Positions 44,569-57,119 of a stretch of DNA of 64,000 nt are shown here, in pieces. Source of the stretch: Corylus avellana (taxonomy: Eukaryota > Streptophyta > Magnoliopsida > Fagales > Betulaceae). The stretch is from contig NC_081551.1 of assembly GCF_901000735.1 (NCBI RefSeq), forward strand, positions 4,110,610-4,174,609. The letters run 5' to 3'. Position numbers and translations under genes: made by a program. The notes beneath the pieces were generated by a model that searched no databases, was not told the DNA's origin, and saw only the letters and a program-made list of their open reading frames with translations. Position 1 is the stretch's first letter. Every line of letters begins with the position of its first letter.

Positions 44569-46500
44569 ATTCGTTTTCGCTGAGGTCAGTAGTATGACGA
44601 CGTCGTTTCTTTGGGGTAAGTGACGTTGGCCTTAAAAAGATCGTCCAAGCCTCTTCTCTATTGTGGTTGCCTTTATGTGGGCTTTCGCCTGTCTGGCATA
44701 AGGGTGAGTCCTAGGTGGTGGATTGAGGTTCAGTCCAACACCCCTACAGTATTATGGTGGATTGTTGCCACCTTAAAAATTTTACTGGAGGTAGTCAAAC
44801 TACCCTAATAACTAAAATGTCCCATTTTTTTTTTTTTTTTTTTTTTAATTGCTGCCATGATCTGAACCCAACTACCCCTCAAATGGACTATCCAGATAAA
44901 ATATATTGCACTCTGACTCAGTGCAATACTAAAAATGCACTGGATTTCTATCCAAAATCAAAAAACTTTGCCAGGTATTCGTTTTTGTTTTTTTGAGGTA
45001 AAATTCAAAGGAGTGGGCTCGACCGGACCCAAAAACTCAAAAAAAATATTTCAAAATCAACTCCAATATTCTTACTTTTTACATCACACAAATCACTTTT
45101 TATTACTATTCAAATAAAAAAATCACTACAAAACAAATTTTTTTTTTTTTTTTTTTTTCACTTTTTTATACAAAACATTCTTATTTTTTTTTTCTTACAT
45201 CAATCAAATCTGCTATAATTCCGGTCTACTTACTTTTTCAAGCCCTTTGCCAAACACACACTAAGCTTTTCATTAGAATGATGATAACGCATTACAAATT
45301 CATCAATGACAAAATCATATGAATAAATACAAAATAATTTTCTATCCATATTTGCTCCAATGATTATTGGATTGTTAGTTTTGTTAGGCGATACCGCGAT
45401 GTACTACCATATTTGCTTTCCTCCGCACATACCATAATTGGAAACTTTAGAGTGACTATCTTCGCATCATCAATCAATTGTCCATTCTGATTCTAAGATT
45501 ATCCTTTCTTTTACAACATTTTAATTATCTTCAATGCATCACCCTCCAACATGATATTTTGAGTACCCAAAGTTTAGACTGCTATCATATATATATATAT
45601 ATATAAAACGACGCCGTTTGGAAAATGGAGAGGTTTCTCCCTTTCATTTCGCACATTCCCTTTCAATTCCCCTTTTGCCTTGCTCAAACATGAAGATCAA
45701 AGGGAAAACCCCTCTTCCCCTTCTTCCCACTCAAGTTTGGTGAAGAAGTGATTATTTCAGTTTCGGTTGTTCCCTTCCCTTTCAAAAGTTCCCTTCCTCG
45801 CCCTTGCTTTGAGCCTTACAACCGCAAAAAAGTTGCCCTCGCTCTCTCCTAGTTTTATATTTTTGCTCCATTGCTCCACTTGTATAGGGCAGCGTACAAC
45901 CTGGCCATGCCAAACGGAAATCATTAATTCGAATCATTTTTCTCATTTTCTTCTCTCGTGCGGACATATCAAAATAATAATAATAATAATAATAATTCAT
46001 CCGTGCGTTCTTAATAATAATTTTTTTTCATGCATTTCTATTAAAAAATAGATGTAAAAATCCCATGCATTTTAGACACATAAGTTTAATAGACAGGACT
46101 AAAAAAAATTCCTTGAAAAAATACTTGTTCCAGCAAGCCGTGCATACAGCACTCGTTAAGGTGTCAAAAACAAGGAAGCAAAAGAACCTTCATATCCAAG
46201 ATCCCTCATAGCCTCACCCACAAGACTGATTACAGACTGAACCCCAGAAACCTCACCCATTACATAGTGAAACATCATTGATTTCGGTGGGCAGTGATAG
46301 GTTCTCAGAGAAGTGAACTGCAGTCTTTCTTGACCAATACTCCAACTTTTTGTTTTAAGCATGGGCGAGAATTTTTCGTCTGCAAAATATACATAGCTCC
46401 ACAACCAGCGTTCTCAGCCGTTTTTGTATCCAAAGCTAGCGCTCTCTTGCTGAGGTCTGTTGTGCTTTAAACAGAGCGATCTAAAAGCCCCAAAAGATTA
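44569..46500. other. Intergenic region and eIF3b 3' flank
   Basis: T-runs near 44824-44846 and 45140-45158, a LINE RNase H relic (about 45300-45590), a TA microsatellite, then a palindromic AAACGACGCCGTTT at 45606-45619 followed by a pyrimidine-rich, leader-like stretch up to about 45960. No intact gene was found. The last few hundred bases are probably the eIF3b 3' UTR. Confidence 0.5.
45300..45590 (-). pseudogene. Second LINE RNase H-like relic
   Basis: On the minus strand the pieces LGTQNIMLEGDALKIIK and LIDDAKIV appear in the same order as in the relic at 7105-7500, with stops between them. It is more decayed, and the ends are uncertain. Confidence 0.45.
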
Positions 46501-49500
46501 TCACTCCTCAAAAGAAAGAACCTCCTCTGTAACATCTAATATCTCCTCAACTTCGACTTCTTTAGCCTCATATTCCTCCTCTTCATCACTCGCTTCTCCA
46601 TCCCTGAGTTTCTGCCTCTCCAGCTTTTCTTCTTCGTGCAACCGCTTCCACTCATTCAACCACTTCTCCCATTCATCCTTCAACATCCTCCGCTTCTCGC
46701 GGTCCTGCTCACTCAATAGCAATGAGACATCCTGGTCCTCCGCCTCATACTTTTTACTGTACTTCTTCAAGTTCTTTGCAATTTCTTCCTCTTTCTCCGG
46801 ACTCAAGAATGATGGCGGCCTTGGGCGCCACAGAAACTGTCACACACAATAAGAAAGCGAGAAATCAGCAGATAATCTGATGTGTAATAGCAAGAGCAGA
46901 GATTAATACGACTCGTCCATTTCACATACAATTGAGTGTTCATACAAATATGAAGTCTCCTTCCAAATTTTGCTTTTGTATGAAAATTTATTAGGATTGC
47001 ATGTATGGGCATGAAACATACATCCATTTTCTTACAACAGCAAATTAAATTTGTACTTTTTACTTTGTTACCTCTTCACCCATATTAATCTACGAATCAC
47101 TTGAAATTTAAAAAGAGTCCCCATGAAATTTTTTTACTTTGTTATCTCTCATGCAAAACAATAATAATCTACTGAATCACTTAAAATTATGCAAAAATAG
47201 GTGACGTGTTGCCCCATTTACCTGAAAGAAATGATCCTTCAGAATCCTATAAAGTAGCTTGCCATTGAAGGACCATATGTTGAAACCATTTTCCATCTCA
47301 TGAACTGAAGTCACTGCAGTTGCAACATACCTATATATCCAAAAAGGTCACGTATCACAACCACGATAAAAAGACGAGAAACAAACATAGCAGTTGTGCA
47401 CTTTGGTTCGATTTAAACAAGGCCCAGCACTTAAATCACCCCTTATTTTGACACTGAAAAAAAAATCTCAAAATTACCTTCCAGTGGGATCCCATTCAAT
47501 ATCCGTCGCCATAAAATGCTCAGCTATTGCCATGGTTTCAAGCTCATCAACATTGTAAAATTCCAACTGTCCGTTGAAACCCTTTAATCCCGCAAGTATT
47601 ATGTAGCGGCCAGCTGGTGACCAGAAAAGAGCATTTGCCTGCTTTCCTTTTAGAGTAGTGAGCTTTTTAACCTTGTCCATATTGTTGGCAGAACGCATGG
47701 AGTAAAAACTTATATCAGGTCTTGGGTTATCACCATGGATAACTGCAAACCTGTGACCTTTTGGCTCCCAAGCAAAGGCAATGATCTTGTCATTCTTATT
47801 CTCAAGCTCAAAAACCTCAATAGGAATATCCCTTTCTCTTATGCGGAAAAGCTCAAAGCCTGTGTAAGTGCTTCTTTTCGTTTTTGTATATCGATCAACC
47901 TTAACCGCTAGATAATCCCCATTGCTTTGCCAGTACATTGTGCAATCACTAACACTGAAAAGATTCTTCTGCCTTAACTCATCTCTACTTGGTATTTGCA
48001 TGAGACTCACCTGAGAAACAGTTTGATTGCAGAACATCAATTTACCTTAATTAATAAATAAATAAATAAAGAACACAACTTGTAAATCAAAAAGCATCTT
48101 CATAATCAATAACCTCACCCTAGCAGGATGGTCCCCCAGTTCGGGAACAACGATTGAAAGAATTGGATCGGTTGGTGACCAACTGAAATCCACAACATTT
48201 TCAATCTTCAAGGATTTCTTGTCAATTAGTGAAAAGGTCTCTGTTTCATAGACAGAAATAATGTTTTTCCCAATTCTGGCAAAATATTTGTCCTCTTTTC
48301 TGCCGGCCCATCTGATAAAAAAAACTCTCTTAATCTCCCATTACACTAATGGGTGATACTGAAATAGTCATGCAGTCAAAAAAAGGGGAAAGACTTATTA
48401 GCAGGTTTATGTAGATTGAAAAACAGAAAAATAACCTGAATACAGGCCACGACACCCCTGTAACACCGCCAGTTCCTCCAATAGCAAATTCATCAGCGCT
48501 TCCCTTGAAATCTCTCATTACCTTTCCAGTTCTCACATCAAAAATATTTATCACGACCCTCTGAAACATAAATTTACATTATCAATTGTCCCAGGCCTAA
48601 TGAATTTACAGTGACTTAATGGACGGCAGCGCAGAAAAACTCACATTCGCATCACGGGGATTACTCGGTTCATGGCTGCTGTAGGTTACTAAATATCTCT
48701 CACCAGGAGAAAAATCAATCAATTTTACCTGAAGTTAATATCAAAAAGGCTAAATGACGGGGAAAAGAGAACACAAAGTGAAATAAAAAGCTAGAAACCA
48801 AATTTAAACCTGAGGATGCGCATAACGCATAAGGCGATTAAATGTACTGGCACCTCCCCAAACAGCAGCACCTTGCCTGTGAACTGTCGCCAAGTAAGTT
48901 CCCAGTGGAGACCACTGCACAAAACTTTCAGTCCAAAACTGCAAAGGGAAACAGGTAGGACCATTCATCAAAGTGGTAATTACTGAATAACAAAGATAAC
49001 TACTTTTTCTGGCAAGACTAGAAGTAGCAGTGAGCAGAAGTTCATTAACATTGCAGTAGAAACAAGCCACACTAAGCTTTAGTATCAAACTCTCTCTCTC
49101 ACCTACACTACGCACACACATTCAGAGAGAGAGATCCTCCCAACAAATACATAATCAATGGACTTAAGTGATAGTAACAGGACAATTAAATATAACTCCT
49201 ACTCACAGCACGCTTATAAACAGGCTCAGGCTTTAGATGCCTTGCATCATTCCATAAAACCTCAGTATCCGAACCAGCACGAATGACAAACTGATCACGG
49301 GCTTTCTCATCAGTCAGCCATTGTTGAAGATTTTCCTGCAATGACATGACAGTGTAAAGTATAGTTTACATTTAAAAAACACAATAAATAGCACGTATAG
49401 AGATAGAATCTGTTTGTGGGAAATTAGAGGCAATAAAAAGCGATCTACTTGGTCAACATTGGAGAAACCTAAAAACCCACATAAATCATACAAGGTGCTT

Positions 49501-52084
49501 ACTTCGCAGCGAGATAATAGATCTTAAAATTGGCAAAGGCAGCACCTTTTTTTTATGAATTGCAGAGAAGGTACTTTAATGCATTTACAATCTTAGTTAT
49601 ATTAGTCTCAGAATATGAGCTACAAACAAAATGCTACATCTTTAAAAGAAAAGGGTTTTTTAAGACCATTTGCCAATGTGTAATACACTTTTTCTTTCGC
49701 TATGGAAGAAAAAAATTACATGACACTAAAAAGTTTACATTATTTACAAATATTTTCTTGCACTGCATCAAATATACTAGTGATTTGATGGCATTTTGAA
49801 TCCACAACTAGTTTTGGCATGATGCAAGGTAAGGACCAAGAAAGATGGGATCAAATTTAAGGGTAATATGGAAAGTTAAATAGATAAATGTTTTTGTTTT
49901 TCAAAAATCTCATCTATTGTACAACAGCCCATAAAAGAGAGGGGAAGAGAGAAAAAAGCAAGATTTGTAATTGAAAATTTTCATCAGAGAAATTTAAAAG
50001 ATACCAAATGATAAAGAGCAAGAGGGAGCATTGTATCACCTCATAAATGTTCAATGCTAGTATGCAACTCATAATGCGATTTGCCGTGGATTTTAAGATT
50101 GATGACAGAATACATGCAACAAACTCATGGAAGAAATTACCCCTGGAGTATATGGCTTAGATTCAGGAGGAGCCCACTCATCTGGAACTTTCATGAACAT
50201 ATCAAACTCATCAAACATGTTCACGGCAAAAATATGAGACCTGTCCAGCTTGTATCCATTTGTCTTCTCCCTAGCGAGTTCGGCTTCCTACAATAGGGAC
50301 ATAAAGGAACCAAATCTAACGAAAATGCATTTTTCTTTTTGATGAATAAATTTATTGAAGAAGAAAGGCTCGTGTACACGAAAAGTATACAAGAGAAGCA
50401 ACTATCCAAATGGGGTTGAAAATATCAAAAGTTAACAAGATCTATGAGACTAGAGGAAGAGAAATTAGGAACAAAAGCTATAGCCCAATCTAAAAGGAGC
50501 TAATGAAAATGCATTAAACCACACCACAGAACAACATTAATACCCACAGCTAGTGTTTGGAAATGTTTGCCCAACGAGTTACAGAAACTAGCAGCAACAA
50601 GCAGATGAACTGAAACTTTTAACAATAACCCAATTGCGTATATTTATTATCCAAAGATTATCACTACGTGGCTCATTTTTCAATCAAGCCTTGTCCATCC
50701 ACTTGAGATTGGATAAGCAAATTTTAGAACTCAGAAAGCATATGCCACAGCATTCAACAAACAAATCTTAAAACCAAATAAGCAAATTCCTAATAGCTTT
50801 CAAAAAAGGAAAAAAAAAAAAAATCAGATCTTCTAAAACCCAATAACTTTTATATATTTATTTCAATAAGTTTAATTCAGACTCCTAAGGAACTCTTGAC
50901 AGGTAAAAGTTTAACCCAATCTTAACCAAAAGGACTGATCATGCTTGTGAAGCCCACGTTCAAAATCCAACCCCAGGTTCAATGTGCTCAACCCAAGCTC
51001 AGCTCCGGTTGGACCAGTTGGTTGATCAAGATAGATTGTAAGTAAAACGATGTTTCTTCAGTATCTCTGTACTCCTAAAGCCATTTATCACTCCTTCAAT
51101 AGGAGGCAACTAAATATTCCACTGTCTTAAATATGAAAGTAAAAATATATGAAGACCTCTAAGCGAATGAAGAGTAAGTTTTTGCTAAATCGTACCAATG
51201 ACTGGAGAGAAGGAGAGAGAGAATTACCAGAGGAGTATTAAACTCAATAAAACAATAACCCACTGTTTTCTGGGTCTGAGGATCAATAGGCATCCACAGC
51301 CCGTCGTCCTTAATCAGACCAATCTGACTGTAGATTTTACGAATAACACCTTCAAGCTTCTCAAACTTCTCCCGAGGCACAACAGGCAAATTGTCAACAA
51401 TGATAATATTGCCAAATCCAGTGTCTAACTCAACATCATCTCCTTGATGTAGATCTTCATCGTCACTACAAAATCACAAAAGAAGAATCAGAACCAGAAC
51501 ACAATACAGAGTGAAAAATCCAAACTAAAACTAAACCCCGTGTAAAATCCAAACTAATGGCTAAAAATAAATTGTGGAAAATGTTAACTGAAAATCTGAG
51601 CTTTTTACATATTTAGTCATTCTACTTAGCAAATCAAATAAATCCATATGGTAGAACACTTTTTTCCTTAGTATTTTCTTGGACTAACAATTGTAATCAG
51701 CTCAATCCTATTTTTCTCCATTCTCAAATAACAAAGTCCATAACTTTGATACAGCCCAAATATGCTTTGTTGAAAAATTAAAATACGACGCTGCAACGAT
51801 AGATTGATACCATACATGAATGCATGCATATAAACGTAAAGTTAACTTTTTTCTCTAAAACATGTCAATTTTCAATATTCAGTCATAAATTCTTTCCACG
51901 TTTTCTCGAGAACCAATCAGAAGGCTAAAGCAAATTATTTTTCTGGGTTTTGAATTCTTTACCTTACTATGCCAAAATCTTGGCCCGGGGGGAGGCGAAT
52001 GGCGTCAAGGTCTACACTGGCGAGATCGATGCCCAGCCGCTCCGCCGTTTCCTGTATTTCCTTCATCACCATCACGTCCGCCAT
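46501..52084 (-). CDS. TIF3B1: Translation initiation factor eIF3 subunit B
   Basis: eIF3b is a scaffold subunit of the eIF3 complex that binds the 40S subunit during translation initiation. Eleven exons on the minus strand: 52084-51963, 51465-51228, 50287-50141, 49335-49207, 48938-48810, 48728-48645, 48560-48436, 48311-48119, 48010-47478, 47330-47222 and 46836-46501. The sum is 2145 bases, giving 714 residues against about 712 in Arabidopsis. The protein starts MADVMVMKEIQETAERLG. An RRM follows at about 59-145 (NIIIVDNLPVV, KTVGYCFIEFNTP). A large beta-propeller comes next (WTESFVQWSPLGTYLATVHR, FARIGKNIISVYETETFSL, ALFWSPAGRYIILAGL, ATDIEWDPTGRYVATAV). The tail is helical, charged and acidic, ending EEVLSFEE. 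All introns are GT-AG. Intron 2 hosts a short LINE tail. Confidence 0.96.
50316..50515 (-). mobile_element. LINE 3' tail in an eIF3b intron
   Basis: The insert is 50332-50499 (168 bp). Direct repeats CTAAYGAAAATGCATT at 50316-50331 and 50500-50515 (one mismatch) flank it. On the minus strand it ends in CAATAAATTTATTCATCAAAAAG-like sequence with an A-rich tail, after GTATACTTTTCGTGTACACG. That is typical of plant LINE 3' ends. It is 5'-truncated, has the same orientation as the gene, and lies well inside the intron between exons 2 and 3. Confidence 0.75.
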
Positions 52085-52114
52085 AGTTCTTTCCTCAGAT
52101 TTCAGGCTCTCCAC

Positions 52115-52137
52115 AGAGAGAGAGAGACACACACACA
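52115..52137. repeat. GA/CA microsatellite in the eIF3b leader
   Basis: A GAGAGAGAGA run passes into ACACACACAC within about 55 bases upstream of the eIF3b ATG. It is likely transcribed as CT/GT-rich leader. Confidence 0.8.
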
Positions 52138-52199
52138 AAGAAAGAGGAGTTTCTAGAGCTCTCTTGCGCGACAGAGAGAGATACGCAAATAATAGTTTT

Positions 52200-53240
52200 T
52201 GTTTTTTTGTACGACAAATAATAGTTTTTCAATGGATAATTGAGAATTACACCATTTTTTGCATTTGAAGAGCTAAACTAAGCTTTTTCTACAGTAATAG
52301 CAACTTCTTGTTACTCGGTGATCACAGTGAAGGTGGAGTTAAGGGTAGTTATTAGGAACATTTTCGTCTAGTGAATAAGTCGAGTAATAGACAAAGAATA
52401 GTTTTCGACTTTTTTTCAATTAATCGTTTAATAGATAATTAGTTAAATCGGTTAATTATCGGTTATAAGTTTTTATACCTTCCTTCTAAGTCGGTAAAAC
52501 ATATGTTTTATAAATGATAAGAAAAAACAAATCTATGGAAACATTGACCAAAAAGACAATCACAAATCAACATAATAAAAAATAAAAAAACCACAAGATA
52601 AATTCAAATTTCACTTGAAATTTTGGTTAAGTTGGTTAACCGACAAACAAATTTTTCTACCGCCTACCAAATTGAACTGAATGTTAAAACAATATTTTTA
52701 TGAGAAATGCTTAGCTTCATTAAAAAATTTATCTTTTGACAATTTTAATCCTAAGGGTCATGATCCATTTTTAGATATCTATTAATTTATTGTTTAAAAT
52801 CTATTAATTTTAAAATAAACTATGCTATTAAGAATTAAAATAATAAAAAAAAATTAATTTTTTAATGAAACCAAATATTTTCCTATTTTATTCCACTATT
52901 GACTGTCGAAAGTTAGTTGCATGTTGGTGGATGTTGGTAGGCAGTAATAGTTAACCTGTCACCCTTAAGTGAAGTGACATTGTGGTGTCGGAAAAAAAAA
53001 AAAAAAATCCTACCTGCACCTCATCTTTTTCTTTTGAGTAAAAAGAGATTTATGTTCTTCTTGTGATATTTTAAAAGTGGTGTGTAATTTTTTAAAATTA
53101 TTATTGAATTTGTGATATTTTATTATTAAATTTTGATTTAAATAAATTTTTAAAAAATTACATTAATTTTAAGAAGACCTAAAAAAAAAAAATTGAAATT
53201 AGAATTTAGCATTACAATCCTCCAAATACAAATAAAATAT
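52200..53240. other. Intergenic, AT-rich
   Basis: The eIF3b upstream region gives way to AT-rich DNA. Words such as GTTAAATCGGTTAATTATCGG and GGTTAACCGAC (52440-52650) recall degenerate hAT-like elements, but no ends could be fixed. No gene was seen. Confidence 0.5.
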
Positions 53241-53244
53241 CATT

Positions 53245-54072
53245 CAGCATCTCCAGCAGCATTAGGTATTTTATCTAGTGAAAAAGTATAATTCTTTATT
53301 TTAGCTATTGTTTTTTTACTACACACTCCAACAAATTCTCTATTTCATTATTTACTTGCTTTAAAATATTATTTCTCATTCTTTTTTTATTATATTATTG
53401 CCAACACTTAATAAAAGGGAAAAACAAATACATATATAGAAATCTTTTATAGAAACAAAAATAAACACATATGAGGAATATTCATCTCACATTCAAGTAC
53501 TAATTCTTAAAAGAGATATGCTAGAATCTAATAAAACTCCCACATTTTGCTCATCAAAATCTTAAGTGACAAAGTGTCATTTGCCATTAACTTGGATCAT
53601 GTGTGAGGGTTTTATTAGATTCTAGCATATTTCTAAATTTAATAACAAAAATAAATTTTTTCATTCAACTGCAATTGATTTGTTTCCATCCGTGTGTTTC
53701 CATGAAATAAATTTTTTCAACATTCAATTTTTTCATCCAACTGTGAGAAGAAATTTTGTGAGCGAGAGATAAATTTTGTGTGAAGAAATTTTGTGTTTGA
53801 AAGAGAAACATAGAAAATGTGAAGAAGTGTTTAGAAGAAATAAAAGATGTTGGGTGAAAAGAGGTGAAATAAAGAAACAATAAACAAAAGAAAAATAAAC
53901 AATATTTTATTTATCTATTGTGCTACAGTGAATAGTTCTAAATTTATATTCACTGTAGCAATGTAGCTATTCTAGCCAATGGCAAGTTACTCTGTTGGAG
54001 CTAAAAAAAGAGCAATAATATCTAAATATAACTAATATCAGTCTTTTAGTTAAGTTGCTGGAGATGCTTAAT
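53245..54072. mobile_element. MITE-like element with AGCATCTCCAGCA ends
   Basis: The left end AGCATCTCCAGCAGC and the right end GTTGCTGGAGATGCT are inverted. The body is AT-rich and non-coding. Its right part is also present, reversed, at about 60980-61390. No target-site duplication was recognised. Confidence 0.6.
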
Positions 54073-55852
54073 TGTTAAATGCTGCAACAACGGGGATGAC
54101 CTTGGAGATGATTTTGTAATATGCAAAATTCAAAGAAGGATAACACGTCTCCTCCCATATGTTACAAGGATAGAATGAGAATTTTTTTTATTAAAACGGG
54201 CTAAAATATGAATGGAGGATTAAATTTAAGTTTGATAAGGTCAAGTTTAATTCAAGTCTAAGAATATATATATATATATATATAACTTAATAAAAAAAAT
54301 TAAAATAAAATATGAAAATAAAGGAGGCTATATGTAGTTTCGTGCCTCTATATAAAAGAGGAACAGAGTTTTCCTTCAAATTGGATTGGAGAAACTTCTT
54401 ACAATCTAGTTTATAAAAATGACATGTTTTCATTTTTTAATAGGTGAGATGTACATGAATTTTTAATATTATTTATTTCAACTTTGTCCCTGCTATTAAA
54501 AAAACTTGTACATCTAACATGTTAAAATGACACATATCATTTTTATAAACTGAGTTAAAGAAGTTCCTCCAACGAGTCCAATCCAATTTGAAGGAAAACT
54601 TTGTCTATAAAAGACCAAGCCCTCTTATCTTTTATTTTACAATGTTTTCACTCTCTTGTTTCTTTTATGTAACAAACGAAAAAACAGAGTAAACATCTTT
54701 GTTGGGATAATGTTATGTGTTTTTATAGTGTTTTTTTTTAGTTTTATATATATATATATTATTATTATTTTTTTTTTTTAAAAAAAACATAGCCTTTATT
54801 TTCTTCATTTAATTTTTAGAAAATAATATCCACCTAAGACTAAAAAAACACAAAGAGAACACCTAACTTTTTATTACATCAATGACAAGTTTTTTCCTTC
54901 TAGTATGGTTGGTGTTTTGCTTGAGTTCTTCCTTGGGTTATTTTGGCTTATGGCCAAAAATGGGTGCCTTTTGAGAAATTTCTCGGTTGGCCTTTAAATG
55001 GGTTGAGATTATTATTATTATTATTATTATTATTGTCCATTTTGNNNNNNNNNNNNNNNNNNNNNNNNNNNNNNNNNNNNNNNNNNNNNNNNNNNNNNNN
55101 NNNNNNNNNNNNNNNNNNNNNNNNNNNNNNNNNNNNNNNNNNNNNNNNNNNNNNNNNNNNNNNNNNNNNNNNNNNNNNNNNNNNNNNNNNNNNNNNNNNN
55201 NNNNNNNNNNNNNNNNNNNNNNNNNNNNNNNNNNNNNNNNNNNNNNNNNNNNNNNNNNNNNNNNNNNNNNNNNNNNNNNNNNNNNNNNNNNNNNNNNNNN
55301 NNNNNNNNNNNNNNNNNNNNNNNNNNNNNNNNNNNNNNNNNNNNNNNNNNNNNNNNNNNNNNNNNNNNNNNNNNNNNNNNNNNNNNNNNNNNNNNNNNNN
55401 NNNNNNNNNNNNNNNNNNNNNNNNNNNNNNNNNNNNNNNNNNNNNNNNNNNNNNNNNNNNNNNNNNNNNNNNNNNNNNNNNNNNNNNNNNNNNNNNNNNN
55501 NNNNNNNNNNNNNNNNNNNNNNNNNNNNNNNNNNNNNNNNNNNNNNNNNNNNNNNNNNNNNNNNNNNNNNNNNNNNNNNNNNNNNNNNNNNNNNNNNNNN
55601 NNNNNNNNNNNNNNNNNNNNNNNTTAATAATGATTTAAAGTGAATTAAGCATATTACATGTTAAGAGAAGAATAAAAGTAAATACTCTATCATTTCTCAT
55701 GCTAAATAGCATATCGATCTCCTCTTTTTAGAAGAATGCTAAATAATCATTCATGTTTGTTGATTTTCTTTTACTAGATTTTCGGGTGTCTTGACTACAA
55801 TGACTAGTGTAGTTAATTGGATATTTAAGTTTGGGCTAAACAACTTTTGGAA
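53655..55852 (+). repeat. Large inverted repeat, left arm
   Basis: The arm matches 59591-61372 in reverse orientation. Landmarks are TCAACTGCAATTGATTTG at 53664 (reverse near 61345), CAACAACGGGGATGACCTTG at 54085 (reverse near 60958), GAGAAATTTCTCGGTTGGCC at 54973 (reverse near 60055), and TTCGGGTGTCTTGACTACAA at 55781 (reverse near 59655). The 579-N gap lies inside this arm. In the right arm the corresponding distance is only about 190 bases, so the gap size is probably wrong or hides an insertion. No coding content is visible. Confidence 0.85.
55045..55623. other. Assembly gap (579 N)
   Basis: Run of N inside the left arm of the inverted repeat. The long open frames across it are artefacts. 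Confidence 0.99.
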
Positions 55853-56388
55853 TGTCTCTAATGACTCCAACATAAAAGATTTTTTTCAAAAATGTTTTTT
55901 ATATAATTTTTATTTTATTTTTTATTTTTCATGCAGGCAAAAAATATTAGTCATTATAAATGATTTTCATGTCAACAAAATATGAGTTATTTGGGGCATA
56001 GATACAAGAGGCGTAAGTCATTTTACACCCCTCAAATTAACATTAACATGCTCTTTCTTTTCTATTTTTTTTTTCTCATAAAAATTTCTTATATATATAT
56101 TTTTAAATTTTTGGAAAATGCTTCGTTCCTATATATAGGGAATGGAATGGGTTATAAGATGTCTGTTGCCAGTGCTCTTAAAGAACACCCAGAGTAAGAT
56201 CCGTCATCCTTGAGATACAAAGACAAAAATATCATATTTCTAATATTATAGCTTTATTACATGGAAAATGCTTTCTTTTCTTTTTTTGATTTTCTCCCAT
56301 TTTCCTACATTTCAAATCTAAAATCACCCGGTTAGCATATCTCTTGTTACATACAAAACAACAAGCCAACCGCTAATATTCTACTTAA

Positions 56389-56861
56389 TTAGGGTGCATT
56401 TAGCATTGTAATTTCATAGATAAAAAATGGTAAAACTACTAGAAAAGAAATTGCACAGATCAGCCAAGTGATAATTTGGAGCCACAAAGGAAATGGAATT
56501 GTAATGGCTGTGAAGAAAGCTATCACTGCAAAGAAGATACCAACTCGGTCGAGCACTCGCGCTATCACAGGAAACTTGGAATTCATGAATTCGCTGACGA
56601 AGAAGGAAGCAAAGCATAATAAGCATTCGAAAGAGAGCACGTGGAACATTGGAGAGTATTTCGAGTGAACTTGGGCATCTGTGAGAGCTATTGCGGGTGC
56701 CAATGCTAAGCAAAAGGTGACCATTATCTAGCCCAATCTCTAATATGGTTATGCACTTCCAAATCAAGTGGTTGAGCGCCTGCTTCTAGGTCGGGAGGTG
56801 GCTGCAGCCTTTGGGGCTGAAATCTCTCAACAAGTTGGAGCAAATGAGTGAAAATAGTCAT
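56389..56861 (-). pseudogene. Frameshifted copy of the small membrane-protein gene
   Basis: Close paralogue of 17324-17791 in the same orientation. The start (ATG at 56861, MTIFTHLLQL), QPPPDLEAGAQPLDLEVHN and HIRDW are all present. A one-base loss plus substitutions near 56727-56733 then create a TAA at 56724-56726. The original downstream frame resumes from an ATG overlapping that stop (56724-56389, 111 residues) and carries the four hydrophobic helices. The C-terminus also differs (YEITMLNAP in place of YYGSITQ). The full protein cannot be made, but the shorter frame could be expressed, as it is otherwise clean. Confidence 0.75.
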
Positions 56862-57119
56862 TTTTGGTGTCAGCTAAAATGGGGATGACTCAAACTGCGC
56901 TTCCTTGATTTGCAAGTGCCTTGCTATAATATGCTCATGTGCTTTATAAAGGAGTTAGCCTGGTCTTCGACATTACGTGGGAGTTTCCCATAGAGCCTGT
57001 TTTTCTATGTCCACCTTTTTTCTCTATCTCACGGTGTTTACATAAGATTGTTGTATTTTGATCATATTCACATTTCAAGTCAGATACGTGTTGATGACTT
57101 TCCTTCTACAAAGATATCC

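Noticed and set aside
46460..46852. Serine-rich plus-strand frame
   Set aside because: Antisense of the acidic, glutamate-rich last exon of eIF3b. Poly-Ser is the mirror of Glu/Lys codons.
54943..55643. Frames of 218-231 residues
   Set aside because: Almost entirely N; the flanking pieces are repeat sequence.
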